Origin: JAAZKA01 sp034926225
GTDB taxonomy: Bacteria > Bacillota > Clostridia > Oscillospirales > QAMX01
Reading direction: 5' to 3'
Assembly: GCA_034926225.1 (NCBI GenBank)
Contig: JAYFRF010000005.1
Coordinates: 124,001 to 188,000, forward strand
Length of the DNA: 64,000 nucleotides
Both the position numbers and the translations under genes were made by a program. The notes below the pieces were generated by a model that worked only from the letters and a program-made list of their open reading frames with translations, was not told the DNA's origin and did no database searches. Numbering within the stretch: position 1 is the first letter of the stretch; the number at the start of each line of letters is the position of its first letter. Shown here one piece after another: positions 34,121 to 41,826 of the stretch.

Positions 34121-34150
34121 AAAAAGGCGGCGTATGCGCATACGCCGCCC
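34121..34150 (-). terminator. Terminator of pckG
   Basis: A 24-base perfect palindrome (34126-34149) made of two 12-base GGCGGCGTATGC-type arms, followed on the minus strand by five T (34125-34121), 12 bases after the pckG stop. Confidence 0.85.
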
Positions 34151-34161
34151 ATTTTTACGTT

Positions 34162-35943
34162 TTACGCCAGATTCTTTTCCAGCTTCGCAAGCTCGTCCCA
34201 CAGTTCCTTCGGAATCTTGTTCGGATCAAACTTGCCATAGAACGCCTTGATGCTCTCGAGGTCTTCCTTCCACCAATCCTTTTCGACGGTCAGGATGCTC
34301 TTAAGTGCGTCGGAGTCGAACTTATGGTCGCCTTCGATCGTGTAATCCAGTCCCTGAAGGTCGATATCCTCAGCCTTCGGGATATAGCCGATCTCGGTCT
34401 CATCGGCTCCGACCTTGCCTTCGCAGCGGTCAAGGATCCAGAGCAGCACGCGCATGTTTTCGCCGAAGCCCGGCCACATGAACTTGCCGTTCTCATTGAG
34501 ACGGAACCAGTTGACGTTGAAGATCTTCGGCTGATGCGAAATCTTCTTGCCCATGTCAACCCAGTGCTGCCAGTAATCGGCCATGTTGTAGCCGCAGAAG
34601 GGCAGCATCGCCATCGGGTCGCGGCGAACGACGCCAACGGCACCGGAAGCCGCGGCGGTTGTCTCGGACGCCATGATGGAGCCGACGAACACGCCATGGT
34701 TCCAGTCGCGCGCCTGATAGACCAGCGGCGCGGTCTTCGCGCGGCGGCCGCCGAAGACGATCGCGGAGAGCGGAACGCCCTTCGGGTTCTCGAATTCGGA
34801 AGACAGGCACGGGCAGTTAACGGTGGGAGCGGTGAAGCGAGAGTTCGGATGCGCGCCCTTGGAGCCGTCGTCGGGATTCCAAGGCTCGCCCTTCCAGTTC
34901 TCGACGCCGTGCGGCGGGTTCTTGTCGAGGCCTTCCCACCAGACGCCGCCTTCCTTCGTCATAACAACGTTGGTAAAGATGGTATCCTTGCGGGTGGAAT
35001 GCAGCGCGTTCGGATTGGACTTTTCATTCGTGCCGGGCGCGACGCCGAAGAAGCCGTTCTCCGGGTTGACCGCGTACAGACGGCCGTCCTCACCGACACG
35101 GATCCAAGCGATATCGTCGCCGACGGTCCAAACCTTGTAGCCCTTCTTCAGGAGGTACTCCGGCGGGATGAGCATGGCGAGGTTGGTCTTGCCGCAGGCA
35201 GAGGGGAACGCGGCGGAGATATACTTGATCTCGCCGTTCGGATATTCGATACCGAGGATGAGCATATGCTCCGCCATCCAGCCCTCGTTGCGGCCGAGGT
35301 AGGACGCGATACGCAGCGCAAAGCACTTTTTGCCGAGAAGCACGTTACCGCCGTAGCCGGAGTTGATGGAGCAGATGGTGTTATCCTGCGGGAAGTGAAC
35401 GATATAGCGGTTTTCTTCGTCGATCTGCGCCTTGGCATGCAGACCCTTGATGAAGCTCGGGTCGTCGCCCATCGCGTCGAGAACCTTCTGGCCGATACGG
35501 GTCATGATGTTCATGTTCAGGACGACGTAGATGGAGTCGGTCAGCTCAATGCCGTACTTGGCAAACGGGGAGCCGACAGGACCCATGGAGTACGGCAGCA
35601 CGTAGCAGGTGCGGCCGATCATGCAGCCGGTGTAGAGCTTCCAAAGCTTTGCGTACATCTCGGAGGGCTCCATCCAGTTATTGGTGGGGCCAGCTTCTTC
35701 CTTCGTCGGAGTGCAGATAAAAGTACGTCCTTCGACACGCGCAACGTCGTTGACGGCGGTGCGGTGATAATAGCAGCCGGGCAGTAACTCTTGATTCAGC
35801 TTGACGATCTCGCCGGTGGAGCACGCTTCGGCCCGCAGAGCTTCGAGCTGGGCTTCGCTGCCATCGATCCACACGATGCGATCGGGCTTCGTCATGTCGG
35901 TCATTTCCTTGACCCATGAAAGAACGGCCTGATTCTTGGTCAT
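34162..35943 (-). CDS. pckG: Phosphoenolpyruvate carboxykinase (GTP)
   Basis: 593 residues; AGGAGG lies 12 bases before the ATG at 35943. Interconverts oxaloacetate and PEP with GTP/GDP. GTP-type signatures: the P-loop-like FPSACGKTNLAML (about 268-280) with the reactive Cys, then GDDIAWIR, NPENGFFGVAPGT and FGGRRAKTAPLV. Length is normal for the family. In fermentative gut clostridia the enzyme often runs towards oxaloacetate. It is monocistronic with a strong promoter and terminator. Confidence 0.96.
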   Translation of the reverse strand: MTKNQAVLSWVKEMTDMTKPDRIVWIDGSEAQLEALRAEACSTGEIVKLNQELLPGCYYHRTAVNDVARVEGRTFICTPTKEEAGPTNNWMEPSEMYAKLWKLYTGCMIGRTCYVLPYSMGPVGSPFAKYGIELTDSIYVVLNMNIMTRIGQKVLDAMGDDPSFIKGLHAKAQIDEENRYIVHFPQDNTICSINSGYGGNVLLGKKCFALRIASYLGRNEGWMAEHMLILGIEYPNGEIKYISAAFPSACGKTNLAMLIPPEYLLKKGYKVWTVGDDIAWIRVGEDGRLYAVNPENGFFGVAPGTNEKSNPNALHSTRKDTIFTNVVMTKEGGVWWEGLDKNPPHGVENWKGEPWNPDDGSKGAHPNSRFTAPTVNCPCLSSEFENPKGVPLSAIVFGGRRAKTAPLVYQARDWNHGVFVGSIMASETTAAASGAVGVVRRDPMAMLPFCGYNMADYWQHWVDMGKKISHQPKIFNVNWFRLNENGKFMWPGFGENMRVLLWILDRCEGKVGADETEIGYIPKAEDIDLQGLDYTIEGDHKFDSDALKSILTVEKDWWKEDLESIKAFYGKFDPNKIPKELWDELAKLEKNLA

Positions 35944-35987
35944 AAACTTTTGTTCCTCCTGTGGCAATCTAGTGAGTATCTGAAAAT

Positions 35988-36016
35988 ATTGTATCAAATC
36001 GTGAAGGGATTGTCAA
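35988..36016 (-). promoter_or_regulatory. Promoter of pckG
   Basis: Minus-strand TTGACA (36016-36011), 17-base spacer, TACAAT (35993-35988), 45 bases before the ATG. Confidence 0.78.
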
Positions 36017-36084
36017 CTCAATTCTGACTGAAAAAGAGGCTATACTGACGATTATTTTGTCCATTCGGGCGATATGGCCGGCGA

Positions 36085-36285
36085 TTATTCAAGAGAGTAC
36101 GTTTTCCCCGCGGGAATAGGCGGAGTACGTGGCGGAATACGCTTTAACGGGTCATAACGATACTTTTTGCATTTATACTCGTCGAAAACCACACCATATC
36201 TGCGACAAAGCATATCATGTTTGGCAAGTCTTGTCGCATGAACGCAGGTCGCGCACTGCGGCGGCATATTCGTTCGGTACAGCAT
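36085..36285 (-). CDS. Small cysteine-rich protein, unknown function
   Basis: 66 residues, starting 5 bases after the ybeY stop; AAAAGGACGG of the ybeY tail can act as its ribosome site. It has a CATCVHATRL motif and two more Cys (MLCRRYG, YKCKKY), a likely four-Cys metal site, and ends with a Pro-rich basic tail. ATG seven codons later is an alternative start. I recognise no named family. Its place at the 3' end of the phoH-GT-ybeY cluster suggests co-expression with ribosome-maturation genes. Confidence 0.65.
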   Translation of the reverse strand: MLYRTNMPPQCATCVHATRLAKHDMLCRRYGVVFDEYKCKKYRYDPLKRIPPRTPPIPAGKTYSLE

Positions 36286-36290
36286 CCCCG

Positions 36291-36869
36291 TCAGCCGTCC
36301 TTTTCACCGTCCGCCGGAATCGCCTTATACCCCTTTTTTGCAAGTCCGGGGAATGAATCCTGCATATCGTTCCGTGTAAGCCCCATGACAGTCAATACCT
36401 GCTCCTCATGCGTACGCATTAAGAGCCGCCGCGGCTCGTCGTCCTCATGATCGTAGCCCAAAAGATGCATGACCGAATGTACGATCAAAAAGCCGCACTC
36501 CCGTCGCATGCCATGCCCGTATTCCTCGGCCTGTGCGCGGGCATGCTCGATACTGATGACGATGTCGCCTAAAAAGAGTCTGCCTGTTTCGGGATCGAAA
36601 TCCGTTTCCTCCGGCTCGCCTTTGCCGTCACGCATATGCAGTGCCGGAAAGCTTAAAACGTCGGTTGCGGCGTCAATGCCGCGCTGCTCCCGATTGACTT
36701 TGCGAATCCCCTCGTCATCGGCCAGCGTCACGTCGATCTCGCACGGGATCGTCATCCCTTCGCAGAGCAGCGCCGCCTCTGCGCAGCCCTGGATCAAACG
36801 CACGGTCTTCAGAGATACACCAAGACCGCGTTTTTGCGTGTGCACAAGGATCCGATTATTTACCACCAT
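36291..36869 (-). CDS. ybeY: Endoribonuclease YbeY
   Basis: 192 residues from the ATG at 36869 (AAGGAG 8 bases upstream). Zn-dependent RNase involved in 16S rRNA 3' maturation and ribosome quality control. The metal motif HSVMHLLGYDHE has the H-x3-H-x5-H spacing. The conserved DVLSFP and RLFLGDIVIS segments precede it. It is longer than E. coli YbeY because of a C-terminal extension (NDMQDSFPGLAKKGYKAIP). The start overlaps the end of the glycosyltransferase gene by 14 bases. Confidence 0.94.
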   Translation of the reverse strand: MVVNNRILVHTQKRGLGVSLKTVRLIQGCAEAALLCEGMTIPCEIDVTLADDEGIRKVNREQRGIDAATDVLSFPALHMRDGKGEPEETDFDPETGRLFLGDIVISIEHARAQAEEYGHGMRRECGFLIVHSVMHLLGYDHEDDEPRRLLMRTHEEQVLTVMGLTRNDMQDSFPGLAKKGYKAIPADGEKDG

Positions 36870-38025
36870 CGCGTGCTTCTCCTTTTTCACGTATCAATTC
36901 CATATACCGCGTAGCAGCCCGTTCGATCACCTTTTCCCAAGGCAAAGGAATCGTCTCCCTTGCCGCCTGTCCGATCGCCCGGTTCTCCTCGGGGTGTGCC
37001 AGTGCCTGCTCGATCGCCCGCGCAAGGCTTTCCGTTGTATCCTCGCATAAGTATCCGTTCTGTCCCTCCGTAATAACCTCCGCCGGTGCGGAACCGCGTA
37101 CCACGACGGACGGTGTCTCCATGACGGCGGCTTCCCGGACGACCAGCCCCGCCGTATCGTACAGCGACGGGAATACGAACAGCGACGCCACGCGATACAG
37201 CCCCCGCAGCAGCCCTGCGTCCGCCACATGTCCCGCGAAGAGGACGTTTTTTTCTATTCCGAAGGAACGTGCGATTTCCCGCAGCGCATCCCGGTCGGGT
37301 CCCTGTCCCGCCAGTACCAGCGTGCAGCGGATATCCTCCCTTCGCAGCTTGGCAAACGCCTCCAACACCCGTTTCAGGTTTTTTTTGAAGTTCAGCTGCC
37401 CCACATAGAGCAGCATCGGCTCATCCGGCAGGGCAAACGCGTCCCGCGCGGCCTGTTCCTCACCCGCGCAGATCGGCGTTATATTCGTCCCGTTGGGCAT
37501 GATTCGCACAATACCGCGGTACCCATACGTCCGCAGCGTCTCGGCGGCGTTCAGGCTAACCGTCCAGACTTCGGTACACTGCCGGTAGAACTCCGCTACA
37601 TACCGTGCGCCGACGGTCGCCAGCGCGTCGCTGCGTGTCACGCGGCGTACATCGTCGTAATACTTCGAATGGAACGTACCGACCAACGGGATTCCCCGGC
37701 GGGTGGCCTGCCGGACCGCTTCCAACCCAGTCGTTCCCGGTGAGTGCGCATGGATGATATCAAACCCGATCATCTGCTCGCGATTGCGGAAGTTGGCATC
37801 CAAAAGCGGCACCCCCGCGCGGTATTGAGGCGTCGGCGGGAGCGGCGCGCCTACATAATCGACGATCTCATACGGCAGTCCCCCACGATAGCCTGTGTCG
37901 GCCTGCGGGCAGAGTACATACACCTCATGTCCGAGCGCCGCAAGCGAATTGGCGTACTGTACGACAACGCGACCTACCCCATCCACAATCGGTAGAAAGG
38001 AATCGGTATAAAGTGCAATTTTCAC
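36856..38025 (-). CDS. Glycosyltransferase family 4 protein
   Basis: 389 residues with a GT-B fold. The N-terminal domain opens with YTDSFLPIVDGVGRVV, HIHAHSPGTTG follows near residue 90, and the donor-binding domain has NGTNITPI, LLYVGQLNFKKNLKRVLEA and the ExxxxE region FPSLYDTAGLVVREA. The N-terminus resembles diacylglycerol glucosyltransferases and similar lipid-linked enzymes. The donor and acceptor are unknown. It lies between phoH and ybeY, where many Firmicutes have the PgpH (HD/7TM) gene, so it is an unusual insertion. Three bases separate it from phoH. Confidence 0.87.
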   Translation of the reverse strand: MKIALYTDSFLPIVDGVGRVVVQYANSLAALGHEVYVLCPQADTGYRGGLPYEIVDYVGAPLPPTPQYRAGVPLLDANFRNREQMIGFDIIHAHSPGTTGLEAVRQATRRGIPLVGTFHSKYYDDVRRVTRSDALATVGARYVAEFYRQCTEVWTVSLNAAETLRTYGYRGIVRIMPNGTNITPICAGEEQAARDAFALPDEPMLLYVGQLNFKKNLKRVLEAFAKLRREDIRCTLVLAGQGPDRDALREIARSFGIEKNVLFAGHVADAGLLRGLYRVASLFVFPSLYDTAGLVVREAAVMETPSVVVRGSAPAEVITEGQNGYLCEDTTESLARAIEQALAHPEENRAIGQAARETIPLPWEKVIERAATRYMELIREKGEARDGGK

Positions 38026-38028
38026 AAA

Positions 38029-39036
38029 TCATCCCTTCTTGTAAAACGGTTTCCCTTTTGTGGACACCGTATACCGTTTCTTTTTCTTCTGTTCAAATGC
38101 GTCGTATGCGTGAATAATCCGCTGCACCAGCTCATGACGTACCACATCGCGTTCCGTCAGACGATATACCGCGATCCCCGGCACGTTGTCGAGTACCATC
38201 ACCGCTTCCTTTAAGCCGCTCTGCTTGCCCGGGGGCAGGTCGATCTGCGTTACGTCGCCGTTGACGATCGCCTTCGAACCCGCGCCGAGACGCGTTAAGA
38301 ACATCTTCATCTGCTCCGGTGTCGTATTCTGCGCTTCGTCGAGGATAATAAACGAATCGTCCAGCGTACGTCCGCGCATATAGGCGAGCGGGGCGACCTC
38401 GATGTTCCCGCGCTCCACATAGCGGTGGTAGGTCTCCGCGCCGATCATATCGAACAGGGAGTCGTACAGCGGCCGGAGATAGGGATCCACCTTGCTCTGC
38501 AGGTCGCCGGGTAAAAACCCGAGCTTTTCGCCCGCTTCAATCGCCGGTCGCGTGATGATGATTCGGTTGACCTGCTTATCCCGGAATGCCGCGACCGCCA
38601 TCGCCACGGCAAGGTACGTCTTACCCGTACCGGCGGGGCCTACGCCGAAGGTAATTGTGTTTTTCCGAATCGCGTCGAGGTAGTTTTTCTGTCCGATGGT
38701 CTTGGCCTTGACGGGCTTGCCCTTCACCGTCACGCAGACGACGTCCTGCGCCAGCTCCTGTACGCGCTGCTCCTGTCCTTCCCGGACGAGCGACAGCACA
38801 TACTGCACCGTCTGCGCGTCCACACGTTCCCCTCTCGCGGAAAGCGTTAAAAGCCCCTCCACAGTACGCACCGCGAGCATGACATTTTCCGCTTCTCCGC
38901 TCACCTTCAGTTCAGCGTCCCGCATGGTAAAGTGAACGTCCAGCGCCTGCTCGATTGAGCGGATGTTCTCGTCAAACGAGCCGAAAACGTCAATAACTTG
39001 TTCCATTCGTTCCACATTGATGCTTTGTTCTATCAT
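38029..39036 (-). CDS. phoH: PhoH-family ATPase
   Basis: 335 residues; the start is the ATG at 39036, with GAGGA upstream, 4 codons inside the longest frame. A short N-terminal KH-like region precedes the ATPase domain, which has Walker A GPAGTGKTYLAVA (about 134-146) and Walker B SFIILDEAQNT, with the sensor LTRLGAGSKAIVNGD. PhoH-like proteins (YlxR/YbeZ type) interact with YbeY in RNA metabolism; here ybeY is two genes downstream. Confidence 0.93.
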   Translation of the reverse strand: MIEQSINVERMEQVIDVFGSFDENIRSIEQALDVHFTMRDAELKVSGEAENVMLAVRTVEGLLTLSARGERVDAQTVQYVLSLVREGQEQRVQELAQDVVCVTVKGKPVKAKTIGQKNYLDAIRKNTITFGVGPAGTGKTYLAVAMAVAAFRDKQVNRIIITRPAIEAGEKLGFLPGDLQSKVDPYLRPLYDSLFDMIGAETYHRYVERGNIEVAPLAYMRGRTLDDSFIILDEAQNTTPEQMKMFLTRLGAGSKAIVNGDVTQIDLPPGKQSGLKEAVMVLDNVPGIAVYRLTERDVVRHELVQRIIHAYDAFEQKKKKRYTVSTKGKPFYKKG

Positions 39037-39068
39037 GTATATCCTCATTTGTATCTATAATGATGATT

Positions 39069-40277
39069 TTACGTCTTTGCGCGCCGAACGGCGATATTCC
39101 TCACGGTTTCTCCCGTCATGCTGGCATAGACCGTCCCGTGCATCGTCGCCGTACGCGTTCCGTTCACGATTAAGCGTTCCCCCTCGGTCATCTCCCCGAG
39201 AAGGCGCGACGCCTCTGCCATCAGCGCTTCCGTTAAAGCCGCTTCATCGGACACCGCGGGTACCCGGTCATAATAGGTACAGGTCTCTCTTACAAGGGTG
39301 ACCGGCAATCGAACGCCGGAAAGCGGTTCAACATTCCAGCGTGTCGTTATTATATCACAGCCAGCCATAAAAATGTCGGTCGAAAAGTAAAGATTTACGC
39401 GAAGCGACCCAAAAATCACCGCCCAGCGTATGTCTGTCCGTTCCGCATCAACCTTCTCGTATGTTTCCAGCGGCGCCGCGGCTCTTGCCGTCTGCCACAC
39501 CCTCGCGTACACATCGGCGTCGGCACGTACGGGGAAGGTGCCATATTCCTCGTATGCGCGGTATCCGCCCGGATGCAGCCGATATTGCATCTCTCCCGCG
39601 ACGAGCAGGTCGCCCTTCCCGACTATCTTACCCTCCGTTACAACCGCCATCCCCTGCCGCGCGTGAATCATCGTGATCAGTCCCGCTTCTCCCGCGACGA
39701 TATCGCACAGCTCGTCGTCGTCAGCCACCTCCGGCGGTATCCTGCATTCACGCACCTCGACGACGGCATGGGAGCCTTCGAAGCGTACCGTTAAAAACGA
39801 CAGCTCCGGCAGATCGCACAAAATGCCGTTGCGTACCTCCTCGTTGTGAATCGACGTTATCGCCGTGCCGCGTACTACGCCGTAAGGCTCCAGCGCACGC
39901 AGAATCTGCCCTGCCGAAAGGGTTTCGTTGCCGACAACCTCGATCGTCCAGATAAAGGACGTTAAGCACCAGAACACGGCGATGCTCAACGCCGCGCCGA
40001 TGAGGAAACCGACTCTCCCACGCATGGACGCAAGCCAGAACGGCAGGCCGCCGCGATGAACAATATGCATCCGGCAGGCGTTTTTACGCACAAAAGGCCG
40101 AAGCGCCGGGAAATCAGTCAGCGGCACGGTAAACCGCAGCTTTTGCGGCGCGACCGCTTCTATGTCGTAAAGCCCGATCCCCGCCTTTGCGCAGGCGTCC
40201 AGCACACGCCGCGCATACATGCCGCGTGTCTCTACGCGGACATATCCTGCCGCCGCTCGTACGATGGAAGCTTTCAA
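39069..40277 (-). CDS. yqfD: Sporulation protein YqfD
   Basis: 402 residues, matching the YqfD family expressed in the mother cell under sigma-E in Bacillus. One transmembrane helix (about 90-112: GFLIGAALSIAVFWCLTSF) is followed by a POTRA-like region (IEVVGNETLSAGQILRAL). The C-terminal domain has GEAGLITMIHARQGMAVV and GKGDLLVAGEM. It follows yqfC by 5 bases, the usual order in spore-formers. Confidence 0.92.
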   Translation of the reverse strand: MKASIVRAAAGYVRVETRGMYARRVLDACAKAGIGLYDIEAVAPQKLRFTVPLTDFPALRPFVRKNACRMHIVHRGGLPFWLASMRGRVGFLIGAALSIAVFWCLTSFIWTIEVVGNETLSAGQILRALEPYGVVRGTAITSIHNEEVRNGILCDLPELSFLTVRFEGSHAVVEVRECRIPPEVADDDELCDIVAGEAGLITMIHARQGMAVVTEGKIVGKGDLLVAGEMQYRLHPGGYRAYEEYGTFPVRADADVYARVWQTARAAAPLETYEKVDAERTDIRWAVIFGSLRVNLYFSTDIFMAGCDIITTRWNVEPLSGVRLPVTLVRETCTYYDRVPAVSDEAALTEALMAEASRLLGEMTEGERLIVNGTRTATMHGTVYASMTGETVRNIAVRRAKT

Positions 40278-40282
40278 AACGC

Positions 40283-40555
40283 TTACCGCCCCCCCTGACT
40301 CAACTCTGCTGAGTCAACAGTCCCCACAACGCATAATGCCGCGCCGGTATACGAGCGGATTTGCAGCCGCTCGCCTTTGATCGTCACTTCATTTCCGCCT
40401 ACGCGTACGCGCAGGCAATCGGGGGTATATTCCAAGATCGCTCCCGCATTCTCGATGAGCGCTTGCGTGCGTCCCGACAGGATCACACGCGGTGCGCCCA
40501 GAGCATCCTCCGGAATATCGAACCATCGCGCAATGGTTTCGCGCAGCCTATGCAT
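40283..40555 (-). CDS. yqfC: Sporulation protein YqfC (YabP family)
   Basis: 90 residues from the ATG at 40555 (CGGGG upstream); the frame stays open to 40618. The pattern PRVILSGRTQALIENAGAIL, then YTPDCLRVRVGGNEVTIKG, matches the YabP/YqfC family of small sigma-E dependent sporulation proteins. It is first in the yqfC-yqfD-phoH-GT4-ybeY unit and divergent from ylbJ, with 95 bases between the starts. No confident sigma-E promoter was identified. Confidence 0.88.
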   Translation of the reverse strand: MHRLRETIARWFDIPEDALGAPRVILSGRTQALIENAGAILEYTPDCLRVRVGGNEVTIKGERLQIRSYTGAALCVVGTVDSAELSQGGR

Positions 40556-40650
40556 AACAGTACCCCGCATTCGTCGAAAAATCGCCCGCCATACGCCTAA
40601 ACCGCGAACCGGCCGCATAAGATTTTGACGTGGGGAGGGGATACTATTAT

Positions 40651-41826
40651 ATGGGGATCAAACGTAAATTAGGCTTCTTTTATCGAATTCTCGGCTTGAT
40701 CGGCGTTGCCGCAGCCGCCGCGGGACTGCTGCTTTACTCGGAGCGCGTGATAGAAACCGGTAAAAACGCAATTATTCTTTGTATGGAGCTGCTGATTCCG
40801 TCGCTTTTCCCGTTTTTCGTCGTTTCCTCCTTATGCGTCACACTCGGCTACGCCGATGCACTCGGCCGCGTCTTTGAGCCGGTCATGCATTTCCTGTTTC
40901 GCGTCAACGGACGCTGCGCCGCGGCTTTCGCGCTCGGTATCGTCGGCGGTTACCCCGTCGGCGCACGTACGGCCATCGCCCTCTACCGCGACGGCGCCTG
41001 CTCCCGTACGGAAGCGGAGCGCTTACTTGCCTTCTGCAACAACTCCGGCCCCGCCTTCATCCTCGGCGCCGTCGGTACCGGCGTATTCGGCTCTGCGCGC
41101 GCGGGGCTCTGGCTCTACGCCGCGCATATCCTCGCGTCCATCACCGTTGGTATCGGCTTTCGCTTCTACAAGTACCATGACCGCCCGCAGACTGCCCGTG
41201 AAAGCGCATCCGCCGCCTCGGCGCCGCGATTTACCTCCGCTCTCGTCGATGCCGTCACCGGCGCGGGCGCGGGCGTCCTGCGCATCGCGGCCTTCGTCAT
41301 CCTCTTCGCTGTTTTAACGGATCTGCTCTTTGCCACCGGCACACTGTCCTCCCTGGCCGTTCTGATCGGGAGGATCGGCGTGGACGTGGGACTCGACGCC
41401 GCCCGTGCGGAAGCCCTCCTGCGCGGCTTTCTCGAGGTCACGACGGGGCTATGGTCGCTTGCCGGTGCGTCCGCCAATCTGACGGCGCGGCTTGCGATGG
41501 CGGCGTGTATGCTCGGCTGGGCGGGGTTATGCGTCCACTGTCAGGTGCTGACCTTCCTTGAGGGCTCAGGGCTTGCGATGAAGCCCTATGTGATCGGAAA
41601 AATGATTCAAGCCGTCCTCAGCGCATGCTATATCGGGCTGTTTTCGACACTCTGGCCGCTGCCGGTGGAAACCTCGTCCATCCTGACGGACAGTTTGAAC
41701 GTTCTCTCCCACGCAAGCATGGAATCGTCCTTCCTGACCGCACTCATCGGCAGCCTTGTGATTATGTGGATCGCTGCCGTATTAAACCTCCATCGTGTCG
41801 ATCGCGCGAAGCCAAAGCGCGGCTGA
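40651..41826 (+). CDS. ylbJ: Sporulation integral membrane protein YlbJ
   Basis: 391 residues from the ATG at 40651; GGAGGGG lies 11 bases upstream. It has about 8-9 helices with the nucleoside-recognition (Gate) motif ALGIVGGYPVGARTAIALYRDG (about 94-115) and ECNNSGPAF-like LAFCNNSGPAFILGAVG. YlbJ is needed for spore formation in Bacillus and belongs to the same transporter fold as SpoVB/Gate proteins. Its last 45 bases overlap the 3' end of nadE on the other strand. Confidence 0.9.
   Translation: MGIKRKLGFFYRILGLIGVAAAAAGLLLYSERVIETGKNAIILCMELLIPSLFPFFVVSSLCVTLGYADALGRVFEPVMHFLFRVNGRCAAAFALGIVGGYPVGARTAIALYRDGACSRTEAERLLAFCNNSGPAFILGAVGTGVFGSARAGLWLYAAHILASITVGIGFRFYKYHDRPQTARESASAASAPRFTSALVDAVTGAGAGVLRIAAFVILFAVLTDLLFATGTLSSLAVLIGRIGVDVGLDAARAEALLRGFLEVTTGLWSLAGASANLTARLAMAACMLGWAGLCVHCQVLTFLEGSGLAMKPYVIGKMIQAVLSACYIGLFSTLWPLPVETSSILTDSLNVLSHASMESSFLTALIGSLVIMWIAAVLNLHRVDRAKPKRG

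Noticed and set aside
34126..34149. 24-base perfect palindrome considered as an operator or recombination site
   Set aside because: It lies 12 bases after the pckG stop with a U run and is explained as an intrinsic terminator.
34117..35787. Long open frame of 556 codons opposite pckG, and similar ones opposite the ppiC-like gene (7431-8648) and murE/murF (57691-58875)
   Set aside because: They mirror the third-position GC bias of well-supported genes on the other strand, have no recognisable domains and no ribosome sites.
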